This document shows, in pieces, positions 31,795 to 42,749 of a DNA stretch of 64,000 bases (positions are counted from its first letter, which is position 1; each line of letters opens with the position of its first letter). Source of the stretch: Takakia lepidozioides (lineage: Eukaryota > Streptophyta > Takakiopsida > Takakiales > Takakiaceae); the NCBI GenBank assembly GCA_030704615.1, contig CM060734.1, forward strand, positions 56,314,042 to 56,378,041. The letters are read 5' to 3'. The notes under the pieces were generated by a model, which saw nothing but the letters and a program-made list of their open reading frames with translations, was not told where the DNA came from and ran no database searches. Both the position numbers and the translations under genes were made by a program.

Positions 31795-31832
31795 CTTAAC
31801 TAACTAAGGAACAAACTTTAGTCTCGCCAAAC

Positions 31833-32415
31833 TGTCAAGGACAAAAACATGACTGATCACAAACAAGAGATCAGACTAGAGGTACAAGACTAGACAAGAA
31901 GTCAAGGTCGGCATGGCCGTATGCACGATGAGTAAATAGGAATCAAGACGATATTTATAATAATGAACAAGAGTACAAGATATTGGAACACGACTTGAAT
32001 ACTGGAATGCTGGAAACTGGATTGGAGTACCAGATACTGGAAACTAGGCTAAAGTATTGGGAACTAGACTGGAGTACTGGGAACTAGAAACAAGAGTAGT
32101 TTGAACTGGTGTTGGCGAGACTGAAGAGTGTCCAGTCTCGCCTCTTATATATACTCGCTACTAGGAGGTTCCATAAGAGGCTTCCCCAAAAGAGGTTTCT
32201 TGATGGAGAAGTTTCCAAGGTTAAACAAAGGTTTCTTGATGGAGAAGCTTCCTTAAACAAATGAGGTATCTTGATGGAGAAGTTTCTTCCAAAGGAAGCT
32301 TCCTGAGCAGTTTCCCAAGTTACTCTTGATAATTTGGTAAACTTCCGGTAACATGGTAACTTAGTAACTTCTGGTATTTACTCCTGGTAAGTTCCTCTGG
32401 GCTATGTCCATGACA
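31833..32415 (-). repeat. LTR of chromovirus copy 1
   Basis: 583 bp in minus orientation, starting TGTCATGGACATAGCCC at 32,415 and ending CTTGACA at 31,833, i.e. TGTCA...TGACA terminal inverted pentamers. Matches 52,389-53,003 and 47,998-48,425. GAGTACTGGGAACT-type short motifs recur inside the LTR. Confidence 0.85.
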
Positions 32416-33899
32416 GCAGGGGCTTGATCGGCATGAGGTACAAGGCAGAACGCACAAGATGCCTATCTAAGGAAGATCAACTTAGACTTTGACCCCTCCC
32501 TAATGTGCTTCCAGTTAATGTCAGCCGAGTCTAAGTCAGGGGAGGCCGAAGATGGGGCTCCCTCGGTGTTTCCAGAATTGAGGTATGGAATCTGCCCATG
32601 TACAGGAGTCCGTATCAACAGAGCAACAAATGATTCCTCCTCTTCCTCGGTGCCACTTGTGTAGATACTTACTACCACTGCAAATGGGCCAGCTACCCTT
32701 CAGTGGATAACACATGGCAAATAGAAGATGACCTATTTGGTTCCCATGATGATTGCGATCCCGACCACAATCTCACTCTTCTCACCACCTTCTACAAACA
32801 CACTAACATTGACTACCTAACCCACCAACAACACGCCACCCCCACTCAACCCACAGACAACCGGTCGATACATACATAAACCAATCTTTGCCCCCAGTGT
32901 CCATATCTACATAACCGAATGCAACCCCGACAAAGACATCCAAATTGACCAAGCACTAATCCACATGGGCCCTCGCCTTTCCAATATCTACGCTCCACAT
33001 GGCCGTTTTACTGGGCTCATCCCCAATGATAGACTAGCATGGTTATGGGGAAAACACTCCGCTACAGACTCATATCCCCAAATCTTGCAACCCCCAAAAC
33101 AAAATTTCGCCATAGAACTGCACTGGCTAGTAATCCGCTACCTCAAAGACACTCCCCCCCAAAAAACCACGCTCCATTACCAAACTGGAAGGGGCACACG
33201 CACACCATACGCTACCTCAGAACATCCTCGACTTACTTATAAATACATTTTCAGATCACTCACTCATACTACTCCAGCCCACTCACATGCCCTATGGCAT
33301 TGAACACATTTGCCAGCCCACACCAACGAGATTGCATCTTTGGCGCCACGGGCAGTGCTACCCAGCACTCATGGGGAGGTTGTGGCATTGCCCCACCCCC
33401 CTCCGGGTCCCCTAGCCCACGAAGCTATCCAATGGTCAAGATTTTCCGCCCACTCATCCCCCCAAGCGTCCACAATACTCAAACTCACCCAACAAAATGC
33501 ACCAGATGCCTCTCATCCTCTTCTACGTCTCCCAACAGGGATCAATTTACTAGCTACAATTGAACCAAGCCAGCTTAAATATGTGCATACCCCACATTTT
33601 CCCAAATATCTTAGACAGAAAGAACCTATACTAACCTTGATTCTGCATGTACAACACTTCCTACATACCAACATAACGACATCATTTTTACATCAGTTAA
33701 AACAACTACTAACCGTAACACACAAAATGAAAGCTACAATCCATCGCCCTCCTACCTCAGACCACCACACACCTACCACATTTCCCAAAATTAAACCAAA
33801 CAAAACCTGGGATAATGCGCTTCCTCGCCCCTCCCAGGACACCCCACCAATGTTCATACCCCCTTATCCCCTCAATGTATCGACTAAACACTACCCTTA

Positions 33900-34260
33900 A
33901 GTATCCCCCGGCCAACTCACACTGTACAGATGGATCCCTCACCAAACCCAATGTAGGATATGGAATTTATCATGCTCCCCATATTACATCTTCACCGATA
34001 GTCTTACCTCTCTATACCTTATTCGAAACCACATCTCCAGCCCTCTTCCCATCACCACCACCCAGACCACAATCTCGTCACCACCATCGTCAACAAGGCC
34101 ACTTCTAAAAACCACCCAATACACCTACTCAAAGTTCGATCTCACACTGGCATTCATGGTAATGAGGAAGCAGACCAACTTGCTCGACTTGGCGCCTCCA
34201 AACCCAAAGTCGACCCCACAGACGACCCTATCCACATTGCCCATACACACCCCTTCTGTT
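33900..34260 (+). pseudogene. RNase H-like domain of the non-LTR element
   Basis: Three RNase H landmarks in order but in different frames: TDGS (first Asp), FTDS (third-block Asp) and HTGIHGNEEADQLA (His/Asn/Asp block). RNase H degrades the RNA strand of the RNA-DNA hybrid during retrotransposition. At least two frame changes separate the blocks, so no intact protein can be made. Confidence 0.65.
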
Positions 34261-34581
34261 TTATACACCCCATCCCGGACCCCCCCACACCTAAACCAAT
34301 CCGTAACCTTCTGTCCACTCTTACTCGTGAGGCAAATAAACAATCTGCAACCTCCATCAGCCACAACAAAATACACATTAATAAATGGACTCAATTCAAT
34401 ATCCTGAACCATAAACTCTCAAATCACTTCTTGCTAACCAAAATTACTACTGAAGCACAAATTCGATAAACACTCAAATTCAGATACGCCCAATACATGG
34501 GGCACCAGCGCAAACATATCTTCTGGCCGCATCTATTCCCATCCCCATACTGCCCATTATGCTCAGCTACTCATCAAGCAC

Positions 34582-35199
34582 GTGACACTTGGCCACACCT
34601 TCTTAGCCAATGCACATATCCAGTTATACATGGCCTTTCATATCACACGTCACAACCACACAGTCTGGCACCTCCATAAGCTCTTTCTAAGCCGTGCCGA
34701 AACCTGGTGGTTCTCGTTCATTAACGCTGGCACCTACCAGGGTTGGCCGCTAGACCACATAGTACCACCATGGCTACTACCATGCATATGTACCCAATCG
34801 TCATGCTCCTGCCCCGCTAGGCTCTGCCCGGACATACTCCTTGCACAGGGCCTACCCATTAGCACCCTGTCTCCAGCCTCACCATCCCCACAAATCACTA
34901 TTCACTTCATCGAATTTACATTTTGCCATGACCGATATCCCAACAACTTGATCCTAGAAAAACGACAAAAATATGCCTCGCTTATCCGTGGCTGGAAAAC
35001 CGGCCCATTAACTGTCATCACCGCAGGTACGCGAGGCGGCATTCATAACGCCAATAATGATATACACAACAACTTTAAAATCCTCATCCTCCCCATCCAT
35101 AAGTGTTTCAAAGCAATCCACCTCACGGCGCTCCGCTCCCTCACAGCTATTATCACCAACAAACGCCAACTAGAATCCGGCTCTTCGAACGCACCCTAA
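34582..35199 (+). CDS. C-terminal domain resembling retroelement restriction-like endonuclease
   Basis: Open for 205 codons. The N-terminal part follows the zinc-knuckle region; CPDILLAQGLP is followed by IHFIEFTFCHDRYPNN, a downstream KRQKY and TAGTRGGIH, and it ends ALRSLTAIITNKRQLE. This order resembles, from memory, C-terminal domains of algal-type non-LTR proteins (pattern: Pro-Asp, then E-x-K-Y-C-x-D-T, then Gly-x-x-Gly), which suggests a PD-(D/E)XK fold. In this copy the Lys of E-x-K is Thr (E-F-T), so catalysis is doubtful. The first residues may belong to the preceding domain rather than a true start. Needs profile comparison. Confidence 0.5.
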   Translation: MTLGHTFLANAHIQLYMAFHITRHNHTVWHLHKLFLSRAETWWFSFINAGTYQGWPLDHIVPPWLLPCICTQSSCSCPARLCPDILLAQGLPISTLSPASPSPQITIHFIEFTFCHDRYPNNLILEKRQKYASLIRGWKTGPLTVITAGTRGGIHNANNDIHNNFKILILPIHKCFKAIHLTALRSLTAIITNKRQLESGSSNAP

Positions 35200-35204
35200 G
35201 TCAC

Positions 35205-35345
35205 CCAGGGTAACCCCTGGGTACCCAAGGAAACCATCGACCCTTCTATTTCCTACGGACACCTGGTGTCCCACAGGACACCCTTCTTTTTATAGGGCCC
35301 ACCCCCAAAAGGGGGCAGTAGTCACAAAGCGAAGTGGCTCTTAGT
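35205..35345 (+). promoter_or_regulatory. Hairpin-rich 3' untranslated region of the non-LTR element
   Basis: Successive inverted repeats: CCAGGGTAACCCCTGG near 35,205-35,220; GGTGTCC-CACA-GGACACC at 35,265-35,282; CCCCC-AAAA-GGGGG at 35,302-35,315. Next come the family 3' motif from 35,337 and its CGGC-ATCG-GCCG stem. Such 3' structures commonly serve as recognition sites for the element's reverse transcriptase; that role here is inferred. Confidence 0.6.
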
Positions 35346-35399
35346 TACGTCGGCATCGGCCGGAGTCTTCTTTCTTTCTTTCTTTCTCTCTTCTCCTCT

Positions 35400-37770
35400 T
35401 CCCCATGATGTCGTGAAGGAGGCGAGAAGAGTTGTCTTTCGCTCGGGTTTCCTGTCTGCGTCTGCACATAATTTTTGCCAGGCCAGCTTAGCAACAATTG
35501 TAATGTCGTAGAAAATATAAGGATTTCTGTACATGAAGAAGAGGCATTGTTTAAAGTCCATCGGTAGCGTGCCTTCCAGATTAGCCATAGTGTGGCAGAG
35601 CGAAGTGCTTCGAACACTGGACATGTTGAGATCTTGGTTATGGTGGTTTGATTGTAATTGAGCAGGAGGGCTATAGGCTCCTGGGGGATATGGCCCCACA
35701 CCTGGTAGAATGTTAAAACTAGGGGACAAATGGATACATGCCCAACACAGAAGATGAGACAGTGTTCTAGCGACTCAATTACATTGATCGAGCAACATCT
35801 GCAGAGAATAGCTTCTTGGAAATTCAGGAACTGTCCCACCTTTAGAAGGTCCCTCTTGGCTATCTGCCAAAGATTAAAGGCACTGAGCTTGGCTGGTTTC
35901 GATTTTCCCCAGATTAGAGCCCATATGCATTTCCAGTTTTCTTCCCTAAATTGGAATAGTCCCCATTTGTCATCCCATTTCTTCGTAAGAGGCTTAGCCT
36001 GAAGCAGAGCTTTATAGCCTTTCTTGACAATGTATGAGAAGAAGGAACAGATCTTGCCCCCGAATTCCCAGTGCCAGGTCTTGAACCGAATGACTGCCTA
36101 CCCAGACAAAGGATCTTGTCCGCAGCCACTGGAGAATATGAGTCCTTCTTGGGAGGGAGGGATTAAAGTCTTTAAACTTAGAATTCGAGTGGCAGATCCG
36201 GGATGGCAGGGTATTTGTACTTTGGGATAGTGATGGTGTGGTTTGAGTGCAGCGAGAGGGTACCCGTGAATGGATGAGCCAGGAAAGCAAACCCAATGAG
36301 ATTAGAGTGCAAGGCCTCCGTTATGAACATGACCTGAAAGTTGGGGTGATTAGGTGTGGGTACCCATTGGTAAGGGGACGGGGGGTTCGGACCCATTCTA
36401 AGAATACCTCTCCAAGTGTCCGGGATTGTAGAGGAAGAACTGAGTTAATCCCAGAGGAGAGCCTATGGGTGCTTACTAGGGCCTGCGATAGTAATTGAGG
36501 GGATCTGAACCAAAGATTAGAGACCTGTGAAAATCCTCGAACATCCCACCCTGCCCATCTTTTGGCTTGATTCCTCTCTGTGGCAGATGGGACGGGGCTG
36601 TTGAGGAAGAGGTGTTACTTGAGAACTTCATAGAATATGGCAGGCTCTCTTTTGTGTAGGAAGGGTCTGCATTTCCCCCAAGCTAACCAAATAGAATTCC
36701 ACAGGGAAGAGCCAGGAGATTTGTGGCTAAAACCTTGTGCGATCCATCTAAGAGACGGAGACCAATGCATGGCATTGAGAGGTGAGCTGAGGGTAATAGT
36801 GCCAACCACCATAAGTTTCCACCAATCTCCTTCCGGACTCAAGAATCTGGGAAGCCATTTCCCAATTGGGCTTTGATTTGGGTTTCCGGATCTAAGACAC
36901 CGAGGCCTCCCATTTTCTTAGGCATTGATCTACATCTAGGAAACCTGAGGTCTCATGTTGGAGTTTGAAAATTGAGCCCCCCATATGAAATTTCTAATAC
37001 ACCTTTTGATTTCCTGGATATGTTTGGAGTTAGGGCTCCAGGTTGAGGCGAAGTACCAAATACCCGCCATAAGGATTTGGTTTGCCACTAAAGCTCTCTA
37101 AGTAATCGAGAGGAAACGAGAACCCCAGAATGTTAACTGACTCTTAAGTTTGGCTATAGTGGGGCCTAGACGTTGCTCTTCAGTTAGTTTTATCCCAAAG
37201 GAGTTGCCCAACAAGGTGGTGGGCTCCCTTCCTTGAGCCAGACTAACACGAAGCTGGCACCCCATGTGGGGGAGAGTCCTAGCCCTGATTTGGATAAATC
37301 ACCAACCAGAAGGGCTTTGGTTTTTGCCAAATTCACCCTGAAACCCGAGATACGACATGAGCTATCAAGTGTGCTCTAGGCAGCCTGCAGGGCTGCTGGC
37401 TCAACTTGAAGAAGGAGAAAGGTGTCGTCTAGAAACATAGAGTCTTTAACTTGAAGGCTGACATTGGCCCTGAAGTTATGCATCTGCAGGCCCCTCACCA
37501 TAGGGTTGACATGCAACATGTATCCCAAGGTATGAGAAAGGGGAGATAGGGCAACCCTGTCTCACTGATCTCTGAAGGGCGAAGGGCTTTGACAGATGAC
37601 CATTGATAATAACTCTGTTGGAGCTACTGCGAAGGAGGATGTTAACCCATTTGCAGAAAGAGGGGGATAAACCAGATTTCCGTAGAACTGCAAGAAGAAA
37701 GTCCCATGCCCTCACCACATTGTCCTTGACCTTGTGTCGTGACCAATGGAGACCATCAACCCACAATGAC
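35400..37770 (-). mobile_element. L1-type LINE remnant
   Basis: Minus-strand RT pieces. At 37,476-37,766: SSNRVIINGHLSKPFALQRS then VRQGCPISPF (RT palm motif before the catalytic block). Near 37,100: KLKSQLTFWGSRFLSITQRA and KRCIRNFIWG (thumb). At 36,615-36,842: linker region. At 35,345-35,839: the C-terminal zinc knuckle CRCC...ESLEHCLIFC. Many stops and frameshifts; the YADD region is not recoverable and ORF1 and the endonuclease are missing. The 3' boundary abuts the tail of the plus-strand element at about 35,400. Confidence 0.75.
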
Positions 37771-38012
37771 CTCTTGTGTGTGTTGCTTGTGTCTGTAGTC
37801 AGGTAATGTTAGATGGGTCTGTGAGAACCACCACGGTGCAGCTAAGCAGGCATAGATTGAAACACGGGCTCGTAAGACCAAGCTGACTCTCCCAAGAACC
37901 TTGCAGACATCGGGAAATATGGCTGATTTGATTGAAACACAGCCTCGTAAGACCAAGATGACTCTCCCAAGAACCTTGTAAACATCAGGAAGAATACCAA
38001 ATCATGGTATTA
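37745..38012. repeat. Dispersed direct repeat, copy A
   Basis: Shares CTGTGAGAACCACCACGGTG, GACTCTCCCAAGAACCTTG and GAATACCAAATCATGGTA with 38,728-38,912. This copy contains an internal second copy of the GATTGAAACAC...CCAAGAACCTTG part. Together the two copies flank the PPR fragment. Confidence 0.85.
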
Positions 38013-38720
38013 ACAGGAGCCAAGAGCCAACATTTGCAGGGACGATGTCATCATGGACCTCCTTCCCCTTTTCCAGGGCTCCCACGCTTGCACACGCATT
38101 GCAAACACAAACGAACGTGATGTGGTTGGGCTTCACCCCTTCGCACATCATTTGCACATAGGTCTCCAAAGCATTCGTACCACACCCATGCTTGGTAAAT
38201 CCTGCCAACATTATATTTCACGTGATCAAAGATGGTTGAGGCATTCTGTTGAAAACTTGCTGAGCATCCATGAGTAGAAAAATATTTGGCGTGAATCCAC
38301 TTTGGATAATGTGAGTGTGCACCTGCTTTCCAGTTTCAAGGCCTTTCATCTTGATGCACTTATGCAAGAGATAGACATACGTATCTGAATGTGCTGAAAT
38401 GCCTCCTTGGTTTAAAGTCTGTAGAGCCTATATCAGTCTGCCTGCCTCACAAAGCATCTTCACATGCCCAGAAGTGCCAGAAGAGGCATTGTGGACTCCC
38501 TCTCTTGATTCTCTTCCAGAAGTTGTGGTCATGTTGAGGTATCTGATTTTATCAACTGTGTCGCTGCAGCTGCTGCTGCCTCCTTTAGTTGACCATCTTC
38601 GCATGCGGGTTTCTTGTAGCTATGTATTGATCCACATGGAATCATACGTAATCTTGTGCTTGAAATCTGGCCCTCTTGGATGAATCTGGACCCACACTCT
38701 ATTGTGGCATGACCCATGGA
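38002..38720 (-). pseudogene. PPR-DYW gene fragment (N-terminal repeats)
   Basis: The minus strand reads a leader (about 38,540-38,700), then DTYVYLLHKCIKMKGLETG near 38,340-38,400, then HGCGTNALETYVQMMCEGVK, HITFVCVCNACASVGALEKG and KEVHDDI ending near 38,040. These are PLS-type pentatricopeptide repeats that bind organellar RNA in intact proteins. Frameshifts and a deletion separate the blocks, and everything after the third repeat is missing. Closely related to the locus at 40,598. Confidence 0.75.
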
Positions 38721-38727
38721 GGATTTG

Positions 38728-38912
38728 ACCGACCATCAACCCAAAAGGACCTCTTGTGTGCTGCTTATGTCTGTAGTAATGTCAGATTGGTCTGTGAGAA
38801 CCACCACGGTGCAGCTGAACGGGCAGAGATTGAAACACGGCCTGCTAAGATCAAGCTGACTCTCCCAAGAACCTTGTGAACATCATGAAGAATACCAAAT
38901 CATGGTACTAAG
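38728..38912. repeat. Dispersed direct repeat, copy B
   Basis: Second copy of the repeat at 37,745-38,012, same orientation, without the internal duplication. Lies just beyond the 5' end of the PPR fragment. Confidence 0.85.
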
Positions 38913-39477
38913 GTAGAAACACCCAAATATGAGCGGGTCTCAAAATGGACCTTTTTTTTTGGATAAAGTGGTTGCGCCTGCCCTTAAATGGCGACCTTAC
39001 TGCCAACGGGCTGAATTAGGTTCCTTCACGGGCATTGTGGCCCCATGGTGCTTTGTTAGATGAACAAAAACGTACTGAATATTGTAACTAGCGTATTTGC
39101 CAAAATGGAGGCCTTTTATAAGATACCTTTTGCTCTTGTGGGCCGAGCTGGTGGGTGAGTTATTGGGCCATTTCAAGTGCACATCTCGTGCATATCAGGT
39201 CACATGTAGGCTTCATATTAGATAATATTTCAGTGAGTTATGGTACCCTCTATAGCTCAGGCATAGCATTTTTGTGCCCTGTCACTTTGATAATATATAT
39301 CAATTAGCCACTTCGTCCAAAATTCATGCAATTCAAACCACAAGCTGTTTGTTCAATTGCTCATCCAGTCATATAAATTTTCCCCTTACTGCACCAATTG
39401 TATGGGCATATCTGCTTAAGCGCTCACATTTGGGTGTAACTACCTTAACATGAGCCAAGAGAGCCAAGAGCCCACAT

Positions 39478-40360
39478 TTGCAGGATGGACAAACTTCTTC
39501 ACATCGTACATTAAGAAAAGCCACACCTTGCGATTGCGGTTGTCCCACCATCGTGCCTCCGCTCTCAAGCAAGCGGGGCCATCATCCTCCCGTCGTCCTC
39601 CCTTCCCCGCTCGCATCTCTCCCGGGACCCTATTCCCTGCTCTACGCTGAACTAGCTTCCGACCTTCGGTCGTCGCTAGAATTAATCGTCTGGAACGCAA
39701 GCGATCCTCAGAAAGACCGAGGTCGACGAGGGACTGCTAAAGATGTATGTTTGAAGCGCTTGGACTCCTCAATCGAGGGTAAGGCTATCAGAAGCTGGCG
39801 AAGTTTTAAATTTCCTGCAGGTCCAGGTCAAGCAATGAGCAAAGAAGTGCTTTGGCAGGAGTTCTTCTCATATCCTTCACTGTGGTGGCACAATAGGTTT
39901 GACAAGGTGAGGCTCTTTGTCCAGGAGGGCTTCTGACTGTAGATGGCATAGCGATGGTCTTGTGAACTGGATTATATCGAGTTGGTCAAATTCATAACAT
40001 TTTTGGTTCTTTGTTGCTGGAACTGCAGACACACCAAAGTATACATTTGCTCTCAGTAAGTTGTACTTGTTAGTCAAAAGATGTTTGGGGCTGTGGTGGT
40101 TATAACCTCGGTCTATGTGAGGCTGTGGTTTCGCTATGGCTGCTGAACTGCCCCCCGGTAGTTTTTCGCAGAAAAGTCCAAGGTCACCAGACTTCAAGCA
40201 CACAAAAGCTCCCAAACTTAGCAACCCTGATGGGATGAATCCAGGATGGCTTTTGGTAGAATGCAAGCATTGGTCCAGTTTAACTTCTCTAGAGTGTGGC
40301 CACAAGTCTCCAGCCAGCACAGACTATGGGGAACATCCCTTCTTGATATCCTACAGTTAG
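39478..40360 (+). pseudogene. OSB-like organellar ssDNA-binding protein fragment, 2 exons visible
   Basis: The first visible exon ends LWQEFFSYPSLWWHNRFDK at a GTGAGG donor (39,906). A second exon beginning KSPRSPDFKHTKAPKL follows a TTTCGCAG acceptor near 40,170 and joins in phase, giving WWHNRFDK-KSPRSPDFKH. This is the PDF motif of plant OSB proteins, which bind single-stranded organellar DNA and restrain recombination. The following NPGWLLVE fits the end of the motif. Intact OSB proteins have an OB-fold domain and one to several PDF motifs; upstream I see only AELASDLRSSLELIVWNASD, so this is either a truncated gene or its 5' exons are unrecognised. Left limit approximate. Confidence 0.55.
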
Positions 40361-40597
40361 AGTTCTGGGACCAACCTAAGAATGGATATTTTGCCACTAA
40401 ACAGAGACGAGTGCACTTTCCTCATCCCAGCCCCTAGGGCTGCTAGGTTCCAAAATTACACATGGCCCTGAACAAGCATCCCAGTTTCCTTTTATATATG
40501 AAGGAACGGGTTTATCTCATGGAGAGATCTTGAAGTGTCAATGAGCTTTGACATAATTATGTGAGTTTAGCTCTAACACAGCTTTCAGCCGTGCAGG

Positions 40598-42640
40598 ATG
40601 GCGGGAAGGAGTCAGGCACAGTTGTTTGAAACAGGGACTTCCAACATGAGCAAGGTTTCTGACAGGGGACCAAGAGAGAGTCTCAACAAAAACTCTTCTG
40701 GCACTTGTGGGGATATGAGGACACTATGTAAAGCACGGCAACAAAATAAGGTGCTTGACATTCTGAACCAACCAGGCATTTTTGCAATCCCCGACACCTA
40801 CGCCTATCTCTTGCAGGAGTGCATCAAAATTAAAGACCTAGAAATTGGAAAACAGGTGCATGCCCACATAATCTTTCTATTCAACAACCTTGTCAACATG
40901 TATGTGAAGTGCGGTAGTATGGTCCATGCAGGTCAAGTGTTTGACAAAATGCTTGAACGAAATCTGTTTACATGGACTATAATGATAGGAGGATATGCCA
41001 AACATGGGTGTGGCAGGGAAGCGTTATCTACCTATGAGCAAATGATATATGAAGGGTTGACGCCCAACAGGGTCACTTTCATTTGCGTTCTCAAGGCATG
41101 TGCCAGCCTGGGAAACCTCAAAAAAGGCAAAGAGGTCCATGCTGATATAATTAAAGCTGGGATTGTGACAGACATCATTCTGGAGAATACTCTTATCGAC
41201 ATGTATGCCAAATGTGGGAGCATGAAGGATGCGTGTCTAGTGTTCAACAATATGGATCAACCAGATGTGGTATCATGGAGTTCGATGATTGCAGGTTATG
41301 CTCAGTTTGGACCTATGAGCAAATGATACAGGAAAGGGTGGTACACAACAGGGTCACATTCTTAATGCATGTGCCAACCTAGGAGCCCTGGAAAAGGGCA
41401 AAGAGGTCCATGCCGACATCATCAAAGCAGGAATTGGCCTAGATGTCATGCTGGAGAATACTCTGGTCGACATGTATGCCAAGTGTGGGAGCATAGAGGG
41501 TGCATGTCAAGTATTCGACAATATGGCTCAACGCACAGTGGTCTCATGGAGTGCAAAGATTGCAGGATATGGTCAGCATGGGTTTGGTAGGGAGGCGCTC
41601 CAAATCTATAAGCGAATGATACGGGAAGGGGTGATACCCAACAGGGTCACATTCGTTTGCGTTCTTAATGCTAGTGCCAGCCTGGCAGCCCTGGAAAAGG
41701 GAAAAGAGGTCCATGTGACATCATCAAAGCTGGAATTCCTCCAGATATCATTCTGGAAACAGCCCTTGTTGACATGTATGCCAAATGTGGGAATATGACA
41801 GATGCACGTCAAGTATTTGACAAAATGGCTGAACAAGATGCGGTCTCGTGGAATGCAATGATTGCAGGATATGCTCAGCATGGTTGTGGTAAAGAGGTCC
41901 TTCAACTATTTGAACAAATGCAACAGAAAGGCTGGAGGCCGGACCGTGTTACCTTCACATGTCTTCTCTCTGCATGTAGCTATGGGGGCCTACTGGATGA
42001 AGGCCATCATTACTTTCATTGGATGAGTCAAGCACATAGCCTCGTTCCATCAATGGAGCATTTTAGCTGCATGGTGGACCTTCTTGGCCGTGCCGGGAGA
42101 TTGGATGAGGCAGAGCACTTCATCATCAAAATGCCAATCGAACCAGGTGCTTCAGTGTGGGGGGCATTGCTTGGTGCCTGCAGAATTCATGGTGATGTGA
42201 GGAGGGCAGAACATGCAGCTAAATGTCTTCTCAAGTGTGAACCTCAGGATGCTGCAACTTATGTGCTGCTATCAAACATCTATGCTGCAGCTGGCAGGTG
42301 GGATGATATTAGCAAAGGTGAGAAAAATGATGGTAGACAGAGGTGTCAGAAAGTAGCGAGGGCAAAGCTGCATTGAGGTGGACAACCTGTTGCATACATT
42401 CGTTGTAGAAGACAAAGCACATCCCCAAATTCAGCAGATCCATGCTGAATTGGAGAGATTGGCGGGATACGTGCCTGACGCACGGTTTGTATTGCATGAT
42501 GTGGAGGAGCAGAAGGAATTCTCTCTGTGCCACCACAGTGAGAAATTGGCCATTGCTTTTGGGCTCATTAATACGCCCTGTGAGAAACCTATCTTTTTCA
42601 AGATCACCAGACAGCACCATTGCTGTCAAACAAAGGACAT
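40598..42640 (+). pseudogene. PPR-DYW protein gene, frameshifted and truncated
   Basis: Intronless, typical of DYW-class pentatricopeptide proteins that edit organellar RNA. The N-terminal frame (40,598-41,326) includes DTYAYLLQECIKIKDLEIG, HGCGREALSTYEQM and KGKEVHADIIKAG. The KGKEVH...DIIKAG block recurs at 41,095 and 41,395, and in part at 41,700. Breaks: loss of about eight codons plus a shift near 41,300; a roughly 10-nt loss at 41,363; a 1-nt loss near 41,725; an extra G near 42,320; an in-frame TAG near 42,354. The E domain (HFSCMVDLLGRAGRLDEAEH) and the start of the DYW domain ([15 protein letters not shown], with the HxE zinc/deaminase motif) are present. Sequence then diverges before the CxxC and terminal DYW, so the editing domain is incomplete. 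Not expected to be functional. Confidence 0.85.
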
Positions 42641-42749
42641 TTTTCCAGGGGAATCGGTTTCCATATTCAAGGAACTGTGGTCATACTATTGCCTCACCGG
42701 TGGTGTTTGGGGTAGAGCAGGTGGGTGCAGGAGGAAGGTAGGTACATAA

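Larger units (their letters stand above)
29713..32415 (-). mobile_element. Truncated Ty3/gypsy chromovirus (copy 1)
   Basis: Minus-strand element: 5' LTR 31,833-32,415, gag start at 31,794, gag to 30,748, then protease, linker and RT down to 29,713, where it stops inside RT. The Gag zinc knuckle CLYCGEDDHITLNC is intact (CX2CX4HX4C). RT keeps [18 protein letters not shown] and [13 protein letters not shown]. RNase H, integrase, chromodomain and 3' LTR are absent. Roughly 240 bp of the protease region is missing: LLDSG-like sequence runs straight into WFVLHNPDIDW near 30,620-30,650. Gag carries in-frame stops. It is the same family as the copies at 48,000 and 53,004. Confidence 0.9.
32690..35400 (+). 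mobile_element. Non-LTR retroelement: RNase H, zinc knuckle, putative restriction-like endonuclease
   Basis: A C-rich plus-strand block unlike its surroundings. Visible in order: unassigned coding-like sequence (32,690-33,900); an RNase H segment (CTDGSLTKPNVGYGIY at about 33,918, IFTDSLTSLYLI near 33,990, KVRSHTGIHGNEEADQLA near 34,130-34,190); a CPLC...HLLSQC knuckle near 34,560; and a 205-codon C-terminal frame. The 3' end is hairpin-rich, followed by a conserved 3' motif at 35,337 and a TTTC-type tail to about 35,400. Several frameshifts break the long frame and no RT motif is visible, so it is 5'-truncated or highly decayed. The left limit is uncertain; it lies beyond the chromovirus LTR. 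Confidence 0.7.

Noticed and set aside
35322-35440. Lys/Arg/Glu-rich end of the LINE ORF as a real protein tail
   Set aside because: It is a read-through of the TTTC-type tail of the opposite-strand element.
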